Source of the DNA: Amycolatopsis iheyensis
GTDB taxonomy: Bacteria > Actinomycetota > Actinomycetes > Mycobacteriales > Pseudonocardiaceae
NCBI RefSeq assembly: GCF_024703995.1
Contig: NZ_JAMXQV010000031.1
Coordinates: 62,001 to 126,000, forward strand
DNA: 64,000 bases
Direction: 5' to 3'
Positions within the stretch are counted from its first letter, which is position 1. Each line of letters begins with the position of its first letter. The position numbers and the translations under genes were made by a program. The notes under the pieces are model-generated. The model was not told the DNA's origin and made no database searches. It saw only the letters and a list, made by a program, of their open reading frames with translations. This document shows, piece after piece, positions 33,713 through 43,216 of the stretch.

Positions 33713-34939
33713 ATGCGCAAGGTCCTGATCGTGGGCGCCGGGCAGTCCGGGTTGCAGCTGGCCCTCGGGCTGCTGGCGAAGGACTACGACGTCACGGTGA
33801 TGTCCGCGCGGACGCCGGAGGAGATCCGGTACGGGCGCGTGATGTCGACGCAGTGCATGTTCCACGACGCGCTGCAGCACGAACGGGATCTCGGCATCAA
33901 CCAGTGGGAAGCCGAGACCGTGAACGTCGAGGGCCTCGGCGTGTCCGTCGCGACGCCCGACGGCGACCGCGCGCTCGACTGGTTCGCCGAGCTGGACCAC
34001 ATCGCGCAGTCGGTCGACCAGCGGGTCAAGATGGCCGGCTGGCTCGAGCTGTTCGAGGACCGCGGCGGCAAGCTCGTCATCCACGGCGTGATGACGTCCG
34101 AACTGGACGCCCTGGCCCGGCTCTACGACCTGGTGATCATCTCGGCCGGCAAGGGCGAGCTGGTCCAGCTGTTCGACCGGATCCCCGAGCGGTCGCCGTA
34201 CACGAAGCCGATGCGCGCGCTTTCGCTGGCCTACGCCCACGGTGTGCGTCCGCGCCCGGAGCACCCGGACAAGATGGCGGTGCGCTTCAACATCGTCCCC
34301 GGGGTCGGCGAGCTGTTCATGATCCCGGCCTACACCGTGTCCGGGAACTGCGACATCCTGTTCTTCGAAGGCATCCCCGGCGGCCCGCTCGACTGCTTCG
34401 ACGACCACCCGGGCCCGGCCGACCACTTCGCGCGCATCCTCGACCTGATGAAGCGGTTCGTGCCGTGGGAGTACGAGCGCAGCCGCGACGCCGAGCTGAC
34501 CGACGCGAAGGCGACCCTCTCCGGCGGGTACACCCCGGTGGTCCGCAACCCCGTCGGCGCCCTGCCGGCCGGCGCGATCGTGCTCGGCATGGCCGACGTC
34601 GTCGTGGCGAACGACCCGATCACCGGCCAGGGCTCGAACAACGCGAGCCACTGCGCGGCGACCTACTTGGACGCGATCCTCGAGCACGGGGAGCGGCCGT
34701 TCGACGCGGCGTGGATGACGGCCACGTTCGAGCGCTACTGGGCGTATGCCCGGCACGTCACCGAATGGACGAACGCGCTGCTCCAGCCGCCGCCCCCGCA
34801 CGTGCTCCAGATCCTCGGCGCGGCGGCGGAGAAGCCGGCCGTGGCCAGGCGGTTCGCGAACGGCTTCACCGATCCGACGGACTTCGAGAACTGGTTCATG
34901 GACCCCGTGCTGGCGGAGAAGTACCTGGCAGAGGTCTAG
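33713..34939 (+). CDS. Styrene monooxygenase-like flavoprotein (StyA type)
   Basis: 408 residues from ATG 33713, with GAGGAGAGAAG upstream. N-terminal FAD motif VLIVGAGQSGLQLALGLL, then SARTPEEIRYGRVMSTQCMFHDAL, and the second FAD segment GMADVVVANDPITGQGSNNASHCAATYLDAI. These match the StyA/SMOA family of two-component FAD monooxygenases (also AbeA/indole oxygenase). No StyB-type reductase is encoded near. It directly follows the conservon and is probably co-transcribed, like the P450 or other redox genes that end some conservons. Confidence 0.88.
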   Translation: MRKVLIVGAGQSGLQLALGLLAKDYDVTVMSARTPEEIRYGRVMSTQCMFHDALQHERDLGINQWEAETVNVEGLGVSVATPDGDRALDWFAELDHIAQSVDQRVKMAGWLELFEDRGGKLVIHGVMTSELDALARLYDLVIISAGKGELVQLFDRIPERSPYTKPMRALSLAYAHGVRPRPEHPDKMAVRFNIVPGVGELFMIPAYTVSGNCDILFFEGIPGGPLDCFDDHPGPADHFARILDLMKRFVPWEYERSRDAELTDAKATLSGGYTPVVRNPVGALPAGAIVLGMADVVVANDPITGQGSNNASHCAATYLDAILEHGERPFDAAWMTATFERYWAYARHVTEWTNALLQPPPPHVLQILGAAAEKPAVARRFANGFTDPTDFENWFMDPVLAEKYLAEV

Positions 34940-35012
34940 ATCAGACTGTCGCCGGGGGACGTTTCGGGCTACGGTGGTCACGTAGCGTGAAGGCGACCCG
35001 GAGGTACGTGGC

Positions 35013-35888
35013 ATGCGGGCGATGTGGAAGGGCTCGGTGTCGTTCGGGCTGGTCAGCATCCCGATCCAGTTGTACGCGGCCACCGAGAACAAGAACGTCT
35101 CGCTGCGCCAGGTGCACGAGGCCGACGGCGGCCGCATCCAGTACAAGCGGTTCTGCACGATCGACGGCGCCGAGGTGCCCTACGCCGAGATCGCCAAGGG
35201 CTACGAGCTGCCCGACGGCGAGATGGTCGTCATCACCGACACCGAGATGGCCGACCTGCCGCTGCCCACCCAGCGCACGATCGACGTGCTGGAGTTCGTG
35301 CCGCTGGAGTCGATCGACCCGATCCAGTACGACCGGACCTACTACCTGGAGCCGCAGAAGAACGCGGTGAAGCCCTACCTCGTGCTGCGGGACGCACTGC
35401 ACAAGTCGAGCCAGGTGGCCATCGCGAAGGTCGCCGTGCGGCAGCGGGAGAGCATGGCGGTGCTGCGGGTGCACGCCGACGTGCTGGTGATGACGACGAT
35501 GCTGTGGCCGGACGAGGTCCGCGAGCCCGACTTCCCGTTCCTGCGCGACGACCCGCCGCAGATCCGGCCGCAGGAGCTGACCATGGCCGGGTCGCTGATC
35601 GACTCGCTCGCCGAGCCGGTGTTCGAGCCGGAGAAGTACAAGGACCACTACCGCGAGGCCCTCGAGGAGATGATCGAGGCCAAGGTGGCGGGCGACGAGA
35701 CGACCAAGCCCGCGGCGGTCACCGCCAAGGCCGACGTCGTCGACCTGATGGCGGCGCTGCAGGCGAGCGTCGACGCGGCGAAGAAGTCGCGGCAGTCCAC
35801 TTCGGAAGACGCCGAAGCGTCCGATGAGGACGCGAAGCCGGCGGCGAAGAAGCCGGCCGCGCGCAAGCGGGCGCCGAAGTCGGCCTGA
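35013..35888 (+). CDS. Ku DNA end-binding protein
   Basis: 291 residues, ATG 35013 with CGGAGGT upstream. The bacterial Ku core is intact (MWKGSVSFGLVSIPIQLYAATE, RFCTIDGAEVPYAEIAKGYEL, PIQYDRTYYLEPQKNAVKPYLVLRDAL, MTTMLWPDEVREPDFPFL), and the C-terminal tail is Lys/Ala/Pro-rich (about residues 230-291), as in Ku proteins that bind DNA and LigD. It acts in non-homologous end joining with the LigD-type proteins. Confidence 0.95.
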   Translation: MRAMWKGSVSFGLVSIPIQLYAATENKNVSLRQVHEADGGRIQYKRFCTIDGAEVPYAEIAKGYELPDGEMVVITDTEMADLPLPTQRTIDVLEFVPLESIDPIQYDRTYYLEPQKNAVKPYLVLRDALHKSSQVAIAKVAVRQRESMAVLRVHADVLVMTTMLWPDEVREPDFPFLRDDPPQIRPQELTMAGSLIDSLAEPVFEPEKYKDHYREALEEMIEAKVAGDETTKPAAVTAKADVVDLMAALQASVDAAKKSRQSTSEDAEASDEDAKPAAKKPAARKRAPKSA

Positions 35889-35966
35889 GCCCCGGACGGG
35901 TGGTGGTGGCGACACGCCGCCGTCGCCGTCCCGCCTCCGCGTGCTTCCCGGTGGTACCAAGGGAAG

Positions 35967-36176
35967 ATGGAATGCGCTTCGTGCGATGCGGGCATCGACC
36001 ACTGCCACGGCACGCTGGTGGTGCACCCGGAAGGCGGGTTCACCGAGTGCACCGACGCGACCTGTTCGGACGGTGACCGGGTCCGGCACGGCCTGATCGT
36101 CGACTGCCAAGCGCTCGGCACCGGGTGCGCCTGCGCCGCGGCGCCCGGAAAACCCGTGCTGCAAAAAGCTTCCTGA
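35967..36176 (+). CDS. Small cysteine-rich protein
   Basis: 69 residues, ATG with AAGGGAAG upstream. Eight Cys and three His occur in pairs: CASCDAGIDHCHG, FTECTDATCSDG, VDCQALGTGCAC. This layout suggests a zinc- or metal-binding fold. I do not recognise a named family. It lies between ku and a strong hairpin, and looks monocistronic. Confidence 0.7.
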   Translation: MECASCDAGIDHCHGTLVVHPEGGFTECTDATCSDGDRVRHGLIVDCQALGTGCACAAAPGKPVLQKAS

Positions 36177-36191
36177 GCCTCCCGCCAGGAT

Positions 36192-36233
36192 CCGTGAAGG
36201 CCTTCCCGTCCTCGGCCGGGGAGGCCTTCACGG
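36192..36233. terminator. Hairpin after the Cys-rich gene
   Basis: CCGTGAAGGCC...GGCCTTCACGG, 11 perfect pairs plus most of the next 6 around an 8-nt loop (TCCTCGGC), 15 nt after the stop of the small gene. No U-tract follows. Confidence 0.6.
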
Positions 36234-36310
36234 TGTCTATCGGGGTATGGACGTAACACGATCGTGTATGCAGCTGTGTACACGGGCTTGGCGATGTGCT
36301 AACACTTACG

Positions 36311-36357
36311 GGGGTCCTTCGGCTCTCCCTCCCCCTCGGAGCCGGAGGACCCTTTTT
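36311..36357 (+). terminator. Intrinsic terminator, possibly of a small RNA
   Basis: GGGTCCTTCGGCTC pairs with GAGCCGGAGGACCC (13 of 14) around a C-rich loop (TCCCTCCCCCTC) and is followed by TTTTT, a rare full U-tract here. It is about 135 nt after the previous gene and after another hairpin, so it may end a separate short transcript (36234-36357). The C-rich loop recalls the actinobacterial 6C RNA; not proven. Confidence 0.5.
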
Positions 36358-36386
36358 CGTGCCCGCACTCAGTAGGTCAGCCACTG

Positions 36387-36395
36387 CTGTACAGT
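36387..36395 (+). promoter_or_regulatory. cmtR leaderless promoter with palindromic operator
   Basis: The -10 box TACAGT (36390-36395) stands 7 nt before the cmtR ATG, giving a leaderless mRNA. The perfect palindrome CTGTACAG (36387-36394) overlaps the -10, so binding of CmtR there would block transcription. Confidence 0.55.
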
Positions 36396-36402
36396 TCAGC
36401 CC

Positions 36403-36720
36403 ATGGTGACCTGTGAGACGCGTGAGTCGGCGCTGGCCCGGATCGGCCGGGCGCTCGCGGACCCGACCCGCTGCCGGATCCTGACCGCGCTGCTCGACGG
36501 ACCCGCCTATCCCGGACGGCTCGCGACCGAACTCGGGCTGAGCCGCTCCAACGTCTCGAACCACCTGTCGTGCCTGCGGGGCTGCGGGCTCGTCGTGGCC
36601 GGCTACGAGGGCCGTCAGGTGCGTTACGAGATCGCCGATGCCCACTTGGCCCGTGCGCTGCGCGAGCTCGTCCAGGTCGTGCTGGCGGTCGAACCACGCG
36701 ACGAATGCGAGCCGGCATGA
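36403..36720 (+). CDS. cmtR: CmtR, Cd(II)/Pb(II)-sensing ArsR-family repressor
   Basis: 105 residues. Very close to mycobacterial CmtR: MVTCETRESALARIGRALADPTRCRILTALLDG, and HLSCLRGCGLVV with Cys57 and Cys61, plus Cys102 near the C-terminus (DECEPA), the three Cd/Pb ligands of the family. The helix-turn-helix is GRLATELGLSRSNVSNHLSCL. It overlaps the efflux gene by 4 nt (ATGA), so it represses its own exporter. Confidence 0.93.
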   Translation: MVTCETRESALARIGRALADPTRCRILTALLDGPAYPGRLATELGLSRSNVSNHLSCLRGCGLVVAGYEGRQVRYEIADAHLARALRELVQVVLAVEPRDECEPA

Positions 36721-37358
36721 CCGGCGCCTGTGCGGACGGCTGCTGCGCGCCGGTCCCGGTCCCGCCGGACCGCCGGGCGGTGCTCGTGCGCCGCGTCCGG
36801 CTGCTCGTGGCGGCGACCATCACCTACAACGTCGTCGAGGCGGTCGTCGCGCTGGCGGCCGGGACCGAGGCGTCCTCGGGCGCGCTGATCGGCTTCGGGC
36901 TGGACTCGGTGATCGAGGTCGCCTCGGCGCTCGCGGTCGCGTGGCAGTTCTCGGGTCGTGACCCGGAAGCTCGTGAACGGCGGGCGCTGCGGGCGATCGC
37001 GTTGTCGTTCTTCGCGCTCGCGGCCTACGTGACGGCCGAAGCCGTCGGCACGTTCTTTTCCGGTGTCGCACCGGAAAGCTCCCGCACGGGAATCGTGCTC
37101 GCGGCGGTTTCGCTCGCGGTGATGCCCGCCTTGTCCGCCGCACAACGACGGGCGGGGCGGGAATTGGGATCGGCCAGCGCGGTCGCGGATTCGCGGCAGA
37201 CTTTGCTCTGCACTTACCTTTCCGCGGTCCTGCTGGCCGGGTTGCTGCTCAACGCCGCGCTGGGCTGGTGGTGGGCCGACCCGCTGGTCGCCCTCGCCAT
37301 CGCCGCCGTGGCGGTGAAAGAAGGCCGAACGGCCTGGCGCGGCGAGCATTGCTGCTGA
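36717..37358 (+). CDS. Cation efflux protein (CDF-type) of the cmtR operon
   Basis: 213 residues, ATG 36717 overlapping the cmtR stop. Cysteine-rich N-terminus (MTGACADGCCAPV) and C-terminal CC suggest soft-metal binding. About five to six helices: LLVAATITYNVVEAVVAL, with GFGLDSVIEVASALAV as a CDF helix (the first Asp of the HxxxD type site is here GLDSVIE), then RALRAIALSFFALAAYVTAEAVGTFF. Likely exports Cd/Pb or related ions under CmtR control. The operon is two genes. Confidence 0.88.
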   Translation: MTGACADGCCAPVPVPPDRRAVLVRRVRLLVAATITYNVVEAVVALAAGTEASSGALIGFGLDSVIEVASALAVAWQFSGRDPEARERRALRAIALSFFALAAYVTAEAVGTFFSGVAPESSRTGIVLAAVSLAVMPALSAAQRRAGRELGSASAVADSRQTLLCTYLSAVLLAGLLLNAALGWWWADPLVALAIAAVAVKEGRTAWRGEHCC

Positions 37359-37396
37359 CGCCGTGCCAGGCCGTTGGCCACTAGCGGGCTAGTGGA

Positions 37397-37552
37397 TCAG
37401 TACCAGTGCGCACGCCCACCGATCCGACGGCCGGTGCCGCCCAGGATGGCCAGTGCCACGCCGGCCACCGCGAGAATGATGCCGATGGTGTAAAGCACCG
37501 GGATTCCCACGATGAACCCGATGATGAGGAGAATTACACCGAGAACGATCAC
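37397..37552 (-). CDS. DUF6131-like small membrane protein
   Basis: 51 residues from GTG 37552, chosen because the family begins VIVLGVILL and AAGGAG lies upstream. Two helices: VLGVILLIIGFIVGIPVLYTIGIILAVAGVALAILGG, ending GRRIGGRAHWY. The length and the GR...HY/WY end match DUF6131. Function unknown. Confidence 0.75.
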   Translation of the reverse strand: MIVLGVILLIIGFIVGIPVLYTIGIILAVAGVALAILGGTGRRIGGRAHWY

Positions 37553-37672
37553 TTTGACACACACTCCTTCGCATGGGACCCGTCCGGCATGCCGGCCGGG
37601 CGGATGCGCTGTCACGGGGAGGATGGCCACTTTCCCGGTGCGGCAAACTGCGTCAAACGGAGCAATCTCGGA

Positions 37673-39133
<1,461 letters not shown>

Positions 39134-39199
39134 GTCTCGGTGCACTCCGGAGCTCGTTTGCGGAACGCTCGGGAGGCGGCACGGATGTCCCCGGCAACC

Positions 39200-39298
39200 A
39201 AAAGAAGGGCACCTCCCTCGCGGGAGGCGCCCTTGGAGTCGTGGTCCGGGCCGAGCGTGGCGGAAAGAGTTCCGTCGCAGCGCCTCTCGACCCGGAAC
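39200..39298 (-). promoter_or_regulatory. SAH riboswitch with overlapping terminator upstream of ahcY
   Basis: On the minus strand the leader reads GGGTCGAGAGGCGCTGCGAC (about 39294-39275), then CTCGGCCC, then GGGCGCCTC: the SAH riboswitch plan, with P1 (GAGGCGC, 39286-39280, with GCGCCTC, 39230-39224) and a CTCGGCCC/GGGTCGAG pairing. The same GGGCGCCTCCC (39232-39222) is also the 5' arm of a terminator hairpin with GGGAGGTGCCC (39217-39207), followed by TTCTTTT. SAH binding would hold P1 and prevent the terminator, turning ahcY on. Confidence 0.85.
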
Positions 39299-39325
39299 CA
39301 GGATGGCAAAGCCGCCGCGAAGCTG

Positions 39326-39808
39326 TCAAGCGAGCCGGACGGCCATGAGCACGTCGTCGACGTCGGCTCCATCGACGCGGAACTCTCCGCGCAGCACGCC
39401 TTCCACGACGAAGCCGCAGCTCTCGTAGACACGGCGGGCGGCGGTGTTGTGACCGAGCACGCGCAGCGTCACCTTGCGTGCGCCGCGCTGCCGCGCTTCG
39501 GCCACGGCGGCGTCGACGAGCCGGCGGGCGATGCCGAGCCGGCGCCGGTCCGGGTCGACGGCGAGCCCGCCGATGACCCGGACGTGGTCGTGGGCGGCGA
39601 TGGGGAACCCGGCGGCGAGGCGGACGTAACCGGCGACCACGCCGTCGTGCTCGGCGACGAGGAAGTCTTCGGGGTCGTCGCCGTCGTCGAAGAACGGGGT
39701 GCCGGGTGGGGGCGCGGGAGCGGGGGAGACCGCCGTCGTCCAGGTGCGTCGGTCGAGCGTCGCCAGCGCGGGTTCGTCGTCGGCGCGGGCGGTCCGGAGG
39801 GTGATCAC
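39326..39808 (-). CDS. GNAT family acetyltransferase
   Basis: 160 residues from GTG 39808 (AAGGAG upstream), overlapping the upstream stop (GTGA). The acetyl-CoA site is IGGLAVDPDRRRLGIARRLVDAAVAEARQRGARKVTLRVLGHNTAARRVYESCGFVVEG, an R/Q-x-x-G-x-G/A-type loop. Substrate unknown; the RimI-like and small-molecule groups are both possible. It is coupled to a membrane-anchored protein. Confidence 0.9.
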   Translation of the reverse strand: MITLRTARADDEPALATLDRRTWTTAVSPAPAPPPGTPFFDDGDDPEDFLVAEHDGVVAGYVRLAAGFPIAAHDHVRVIGGLAVDPDRRRLGIARRLVDAAVAEARQRGARKVTLRVLGHNTAARRVYESCGFVVEGVLRGEFRVDGADVDDVLMAVRLA

Positions 39809-40512
39809 CCGAGCTCCTTCCACGCCTGCTCGACGATCCCGGCGAGCTCCTGGGGATCGCGGTTGCCTTCGGTGGCCAGGCTCCGCACCGTGACGGTCAG
39901 GCCGGGACCGGTGCGCTGGCAGCTCAGCACGAAGGAGCGGTCCGGGTCCGGGGTGGAGCCGGGCGCGGCCGGGTCGTTGTGCAGCAGGCACGCGACGTCG
40001 CCGACGCGCACCAGCTCGGTGCTCGGCTTGGCCACGCCGAGGGCCTGGACGTCCTCGAACGGGGCGAACAGCTCCGGCGAGGACGCGCGCACGGCGATCA
40101 GCTGGAAGGACCGCAGCAGCCGGTCGTCCTGGTAGTCCTGGACCACCGCGGCCGCGCCGCCGTAGGCCGCCGACACGCGGGCGCCGGTCTCCCGGTCGGT
40201 CTTGTCGATGCGGTCGATCTGGGGCTTGCCGCGCTGGGCGTCGACCTTCGCGATCGCGTCCTGGGCCCGGCCGAGCCCGCCGAGGTTCGCCGGCGCGGTC
40301 AGCGAGCGGCCGCTCGGCGTGTCGCCCCAGAGGCTCAGCACCAGCCACGGCACACCGACCAGGAACGCGCCCACGAGCACGCCGAGGAGGCCGGCGATCA
40401 TGGGCCGCGCGAGCGGCGGCCGGGGTGCCGGGTACTGCGGCGGCTGTGGCGGCGGCGGTCCGCCGGGGAATTCCTGCGAGAGGCCCTCGGTCACCGGGGC
40501 ATAGTGGCGCAC
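39805..40512 (-). CDS. Membrane-anchored protein of unknown function
   Basis: 235 residues if GTG 40512 is used (start uncertain; VTEGLSQEF at 40494 is another choice). A Pro-rich cytoplasmic start is followed by one helix (IAGLLGVLVGAFLVGVPWLVLSL) and an extracytoplasmic domain with Cys in VGDVACLLHND and FVLSCQRTG, a possible disulphide. It ends GIVEQAWKELG. It is translationally coupled to the GNAT gene. Confidence 0.75.
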   Translation of the reverse strand: MRHYAPVTEGLSQEFPGGPPPPQPPQYPAPRPPLARPMIAGLLGVLVGAFLVGVPWLVLSLWGDTPSGRSLTAPANLGGLGRAQDAIAKVDAQRGKPQIDRIDKTDRETGARVSAAYGGAAAVVQDYQDDRLLRSFQLIAVRASSPELFAPFEDVQALGVAKPSTELVRVGDVACLLHNDPAAPGSTPDPDRSFVLSCQRTGPGLTVTVRSLATEGNRDPQELAGIVEQAWKELG

Positions 40513-40539
40513 TCCGGGCCGTCTCGGGAAGGTGTTTTC

Positions 40540-41430
40540 TCAGACGAGGTGGGCGCGCCGCCAGATGCCTTCCGACCGGCCGCCGATCAGCCCCGCCTCG
40601 CGCAGGAACGGCACGATCTTCTCCGCCATCCAGCGCCGCGTCTCGTGGAAGTGGGGGTTGGCGAGCGCCGCGGCCCGGCCTTCGCGGGGAGCGATCCCGA
40701 CGCTGCGGTAGATCCGCGGGTCGACCATGCTGTCGATGACGCCGAAGGCGACCAGCGCGGTCCGCATCCGGTGCCGCTGCAGCGCCGCCTTCGACAGCTT
40801 CGGCGTCTCGCGCAGCACCTCTTCCTTGGCGAACCGGACGTGCCGGGCCTCCTCGACGACGTGAATGCGGTTGACCGAGCGGATCAGCGGCTGGATGCCG
40901 TCGTCGTCCATCATCGAGCGCTGCAGCCGGTCGGTGGTCTCCTCGGCGACCAGCACGCTGGCGAACATCGACGGGCCGGCCGCGGTCGCGCCGAACACCT
41001 TCGCGGCGCGGTGCACAACCTTCGGGACGCCGTAGCGGGGGACGCCGAGCCGGTCGGCGGTGCGGGCGAACATCACCGAGTGGCGGGTCTCGTCGCCGAT
41101 CTCGGTCATCGCGTACTGCGCGTGCTCGGTGCGCGCGTCGAGGTCGAAGACGTAGCGGGCGAGCAGCTGCATGAGGACGATCTCGAACCACAGGCCGACG
41201 CTCATGATGCTGGCGATCTCGTGCTTGGACAGCTCGATCCGCTGCTCCGGCGTCAGCTTTTCCCAGAGCTCGGTGCCGTAGAGGGAGACGCGCTCCAGGG
41301 GCATGTACGCCTTGCCGTCGGCGAGCGGCGCGGCCCAGTCGATGTCGACGTACGGGTCGTAGGAGTTCTTCGCGGAGCTCTTGAGCAGGCGAGCGGCGGT
41401 GACGTCCCGGTCCTGGGCCTCGACGCCCAT
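40540..41430 (-). CDS. AurF-like diiron oxygenase
   Basis: 296 residues, ATG 41430, GGAGGT upstream. Ferritin-like helices carry two ExxH motifs: DETRHSVMF and EEARHVRF, plus Glu in VAEETTDRL and GLWFEIVLMQ, matching the diiron centre of AurF-type N-oxygenases. Probably oxidises an amine or similar substrate; unknown here. Divergent from a TetR gene 87 nt away. Confidence 0.85.
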   Translation of the reverse strand: MGVEAQDRDVTAARLLKSSAKNSYDPYVDIDWAAPLADGKAYMPLERVSLYGTELWEKLTPEQRIELSKHEIASIMSVGLWFEIVLMQLLARYVFDLDARTEHAQYAMTEIGDETRHSVMFARTADRLGVPRYGVPKVVHRAAKVFGATAAGPSMFASVLVAEETTDRLQRSMMDDDGIQPLIRSVNRIHVVEEARHVRFAKEEVLRETPKLSKAALQRHRMRTALVAFGVIDSMVDPRIYRSVGIAPREGRAAALANPHFHETRRWMAEKIVPFLREAGLIGGRSEGIWRRAHLV

Positions 41431-41452
41431 GGCGACCTCCGGAAAGTAAGGG

Positions 41453-41465
41453 GTACACGTTGTAC
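41453..41465. promoter_or_regulatory. Candidate TetR operator of the AurF-like gene
   Basis: GTACA-CGT-TGTAC, a perfect inverted repeat between the AurF-like gene and its divergent tetR. A further partial GTACA occurs about 20 nt away. Confidence 0.5.
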
Positions 41466-41517
41466 TAGCTACTTCGGGAGCGTACACCGCCTTGCGACCG
41501 GTGAGTAGGCTTTCGCC

Positions 41518-42177
41518 GTGACCAAGGTCGACGGGCGGGCGGCGCGCTGGGCGGGCCAGCAGGAACGGCGGCGCGCCGAGTTCGTCGACGCCGCGCTCGC
41601 CGCCATCGCCGAACACGGCCCGGACGTCTCGACCGAGCAGATCGCCGAGCGCGCCGGCGTCGCCCGCACCCGGCTCTACCGCCACTTCGACGGCGCGGCG
41701 GACCTCCAGCGGGCGATCGCGGAACGGGCGGCCGAGCTGGTGACGGCGGAGCTGGCGCCGCTGTGGCACCCGGAGGGCTCGCCGAACGAGATGATCGCGA
41801 CGGTCATCTCGACCCACCTGCGCTGGCTGACCGAGCACGCCCACCTGCACCGGTACCTGGTCCGCACGCTGCCGGGCCGCCCGGAGGCGAGCACGGACGT
41901 CCGCGGCGCGATCGCCCGCCACCTGAGCGCCTTGTTCACGGGTTACCTGACAGCGTTCGGCCTCGACCCCGCGCCGGCGGACACGATCGCGTTCGGCCTG
42001 GTCGGCTACGTCGAATCGGCGACGACCCGCTGGCTGGACCACCCCGGCACGCTTTCCCTGGCCCAGCTGACGGCCCAGCTGACCGGCACGATCTGGGCGA
42101 TGCTGGACCACACGCTCCAGGCCGGTGGGGTGGCGCTGGACCCGGACCGGCCGCTGCCCCTGCCGGACGCGCTTTAG
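41518..42177 (+). CDS. TetR family regulator
   Basis: 219 residues, GTG start. DNA-binding domain: AEFVDAALAAIAEHGPDVSTEQIAERAGVARTRLYRHFDGAADLQRAIAERA. The rest is helical. Divergent from the AurF-like gene, probably regulating it. The stop overlaps that of the convergent dinB by 3 nt. Confidence 0.92.
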   Translation: MTKVDGRAARWAGQQERRRAEFVDAALAAIAEHGPDVSTEQIAERAGVARTRLYRHFDGAADLQRAIAERAAELVTAELAPLWHPEGSPNEMIATVISTHLRWLTEHAHLHRYLVRTLPGRPEASTDVRGAIARHLSALFTGYLTAFGLDPAPADTIAFGLVGYVESATTRWLDHPGTLSLAQLTAQLTGTIWAMLDHTLQAGGVALDPDRPLPLPDAL

Positions 42178-43202
42178 CCGTCTTCGCGGGGGAACTCCGC
42201 CCGCACTCCGAGCAGCCGCACCGCGCGGGTCAGCTCGAACATGCCCAGCACCTCGCGCGCCGCCCGGTCGATCTCCGCCGCGTCCGACGTCGGCTCCGGC
42301 AGCGTGATGCTGTGCGTGTGGGTCAGGAACGGCACGAACCGGACCTTCACCGCGACCCGCGCCGCCGGGCGGCCCTCCGCCAGCACGTCCTCGGCGACGC
42401 GCCGGGCCAGCGCCGACACCTCCGCCGCCATCTCCGCCGGGTCCGCCAGGTCGCGCTGGAACGTCGTCTCCCGGCTGCGCGAGCGAGCGACGTAGGGCGT
42501 CGCGCTGACGTCGGCGTCGCTGATGCCGCCGCCGAGCAGGCGCAGCCAGGGACCGGTCTTGGGGCCGAACCGAGCCGCCAGCGCCGCCGGGTCCGCGCCC
42601 GCCAGGTCGAGGACCGTGTGGACGCCCGCCTCCGCCAGCTTCTTCGCCGTCTTGCCGCCGATGCCCCACAGCGCGTCGGTGGGGCGCTGCGCCATCACGG
42701 CCCACCAGTTCTCCTGCGTGAGCCGGTAGATCCCGCCCGGCTTGCCGAACCCGGTGGCGAGCTTGGCCCGCAGCTTGTTGTCCCCGATGCCGACCGCGCA
42801 CGACAGCCCGGTTTCGCGCGCGACGGCGGCCCGGATCTCGGCGGCCAGGGCTTCGGGGTCTTCGGTGTCCGCCCCGACGAACGCCTCGTCCCAGCCGAGC
42901 ACCTGCACCACGACCGGGAACTCCCGCACCACGGCCATCACGTGCTCGGACACCTCGAGGTACGCGGGCTGGTCCGAGGGCAGGAAAACCGCGTCGGGAC
43001 AGCGTTTCGCGGCGATCCGCAGCGGCATGCCGGACTGGATCCCGAACTCGCGGGCCTCGTACGACGCGGTCGCGACGACCGCGCGCTCGGTGGGGTCGCC
43101 GTTGCCGCCGACGACCACCGGCTTGCCGGCCAGCTCGGGGTGGCGGGCGATCTCGACCGCGGCGATGAACTGGTCGAGGTCGACGTGCAGGACCCACTTC
43201 AC
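42174..43202 (-). CDS. dinB: DNA polymerase IV, DinB2-like
   Basis: 342 residues. Y-family polymerase with WVLHVDLDQFIAAVE at the N-terminus (metal ligands D8 and D105/E106 in VLGWDEAFVG), fingers, thumb and little finger. The residue after Phe12 is Ile13, where E. coli Pol IV has the Phe steric gate; mycobacterial DinB2 has Leu in this position and readily inserts ribonucleotides. The WDEA form also follows DinB2. Short, without the usual C-terminal clamp-binding extension. Confidence 0.9.
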   Translation of the reverse strand: MKWVLHVDLDQFIAAVEIARHPELAGKPVVVGGNGDPTERAVVATASYEAREFGIQSGMPLRIAAKRCPDAVFLPSDQPAYLEVSEHVMAVVREFPVVVQVLGWDEAFVGADTEDPEALAAEIRAAVARETGLSCAVGIGDNKLRAKLATGFGKPGGIYRLTQENWWAVMAQRPTDALWGIGGKTAKKLAEAGVHTVLDLAGADPAALAARFGPKTGPWLRLLGGGISDADVSATPYVARSRSRETTFQRDLADPAEMAAEVSALARRVAEDVLAEGRPAARVAVKVRFVPFLTHTHSITLPEPTSDAAEIDRAAREVLGMFELTRAVRLLGVRAEFPREDG

Positions 43203-43216
43203 GGGCCCAGTCTGCC

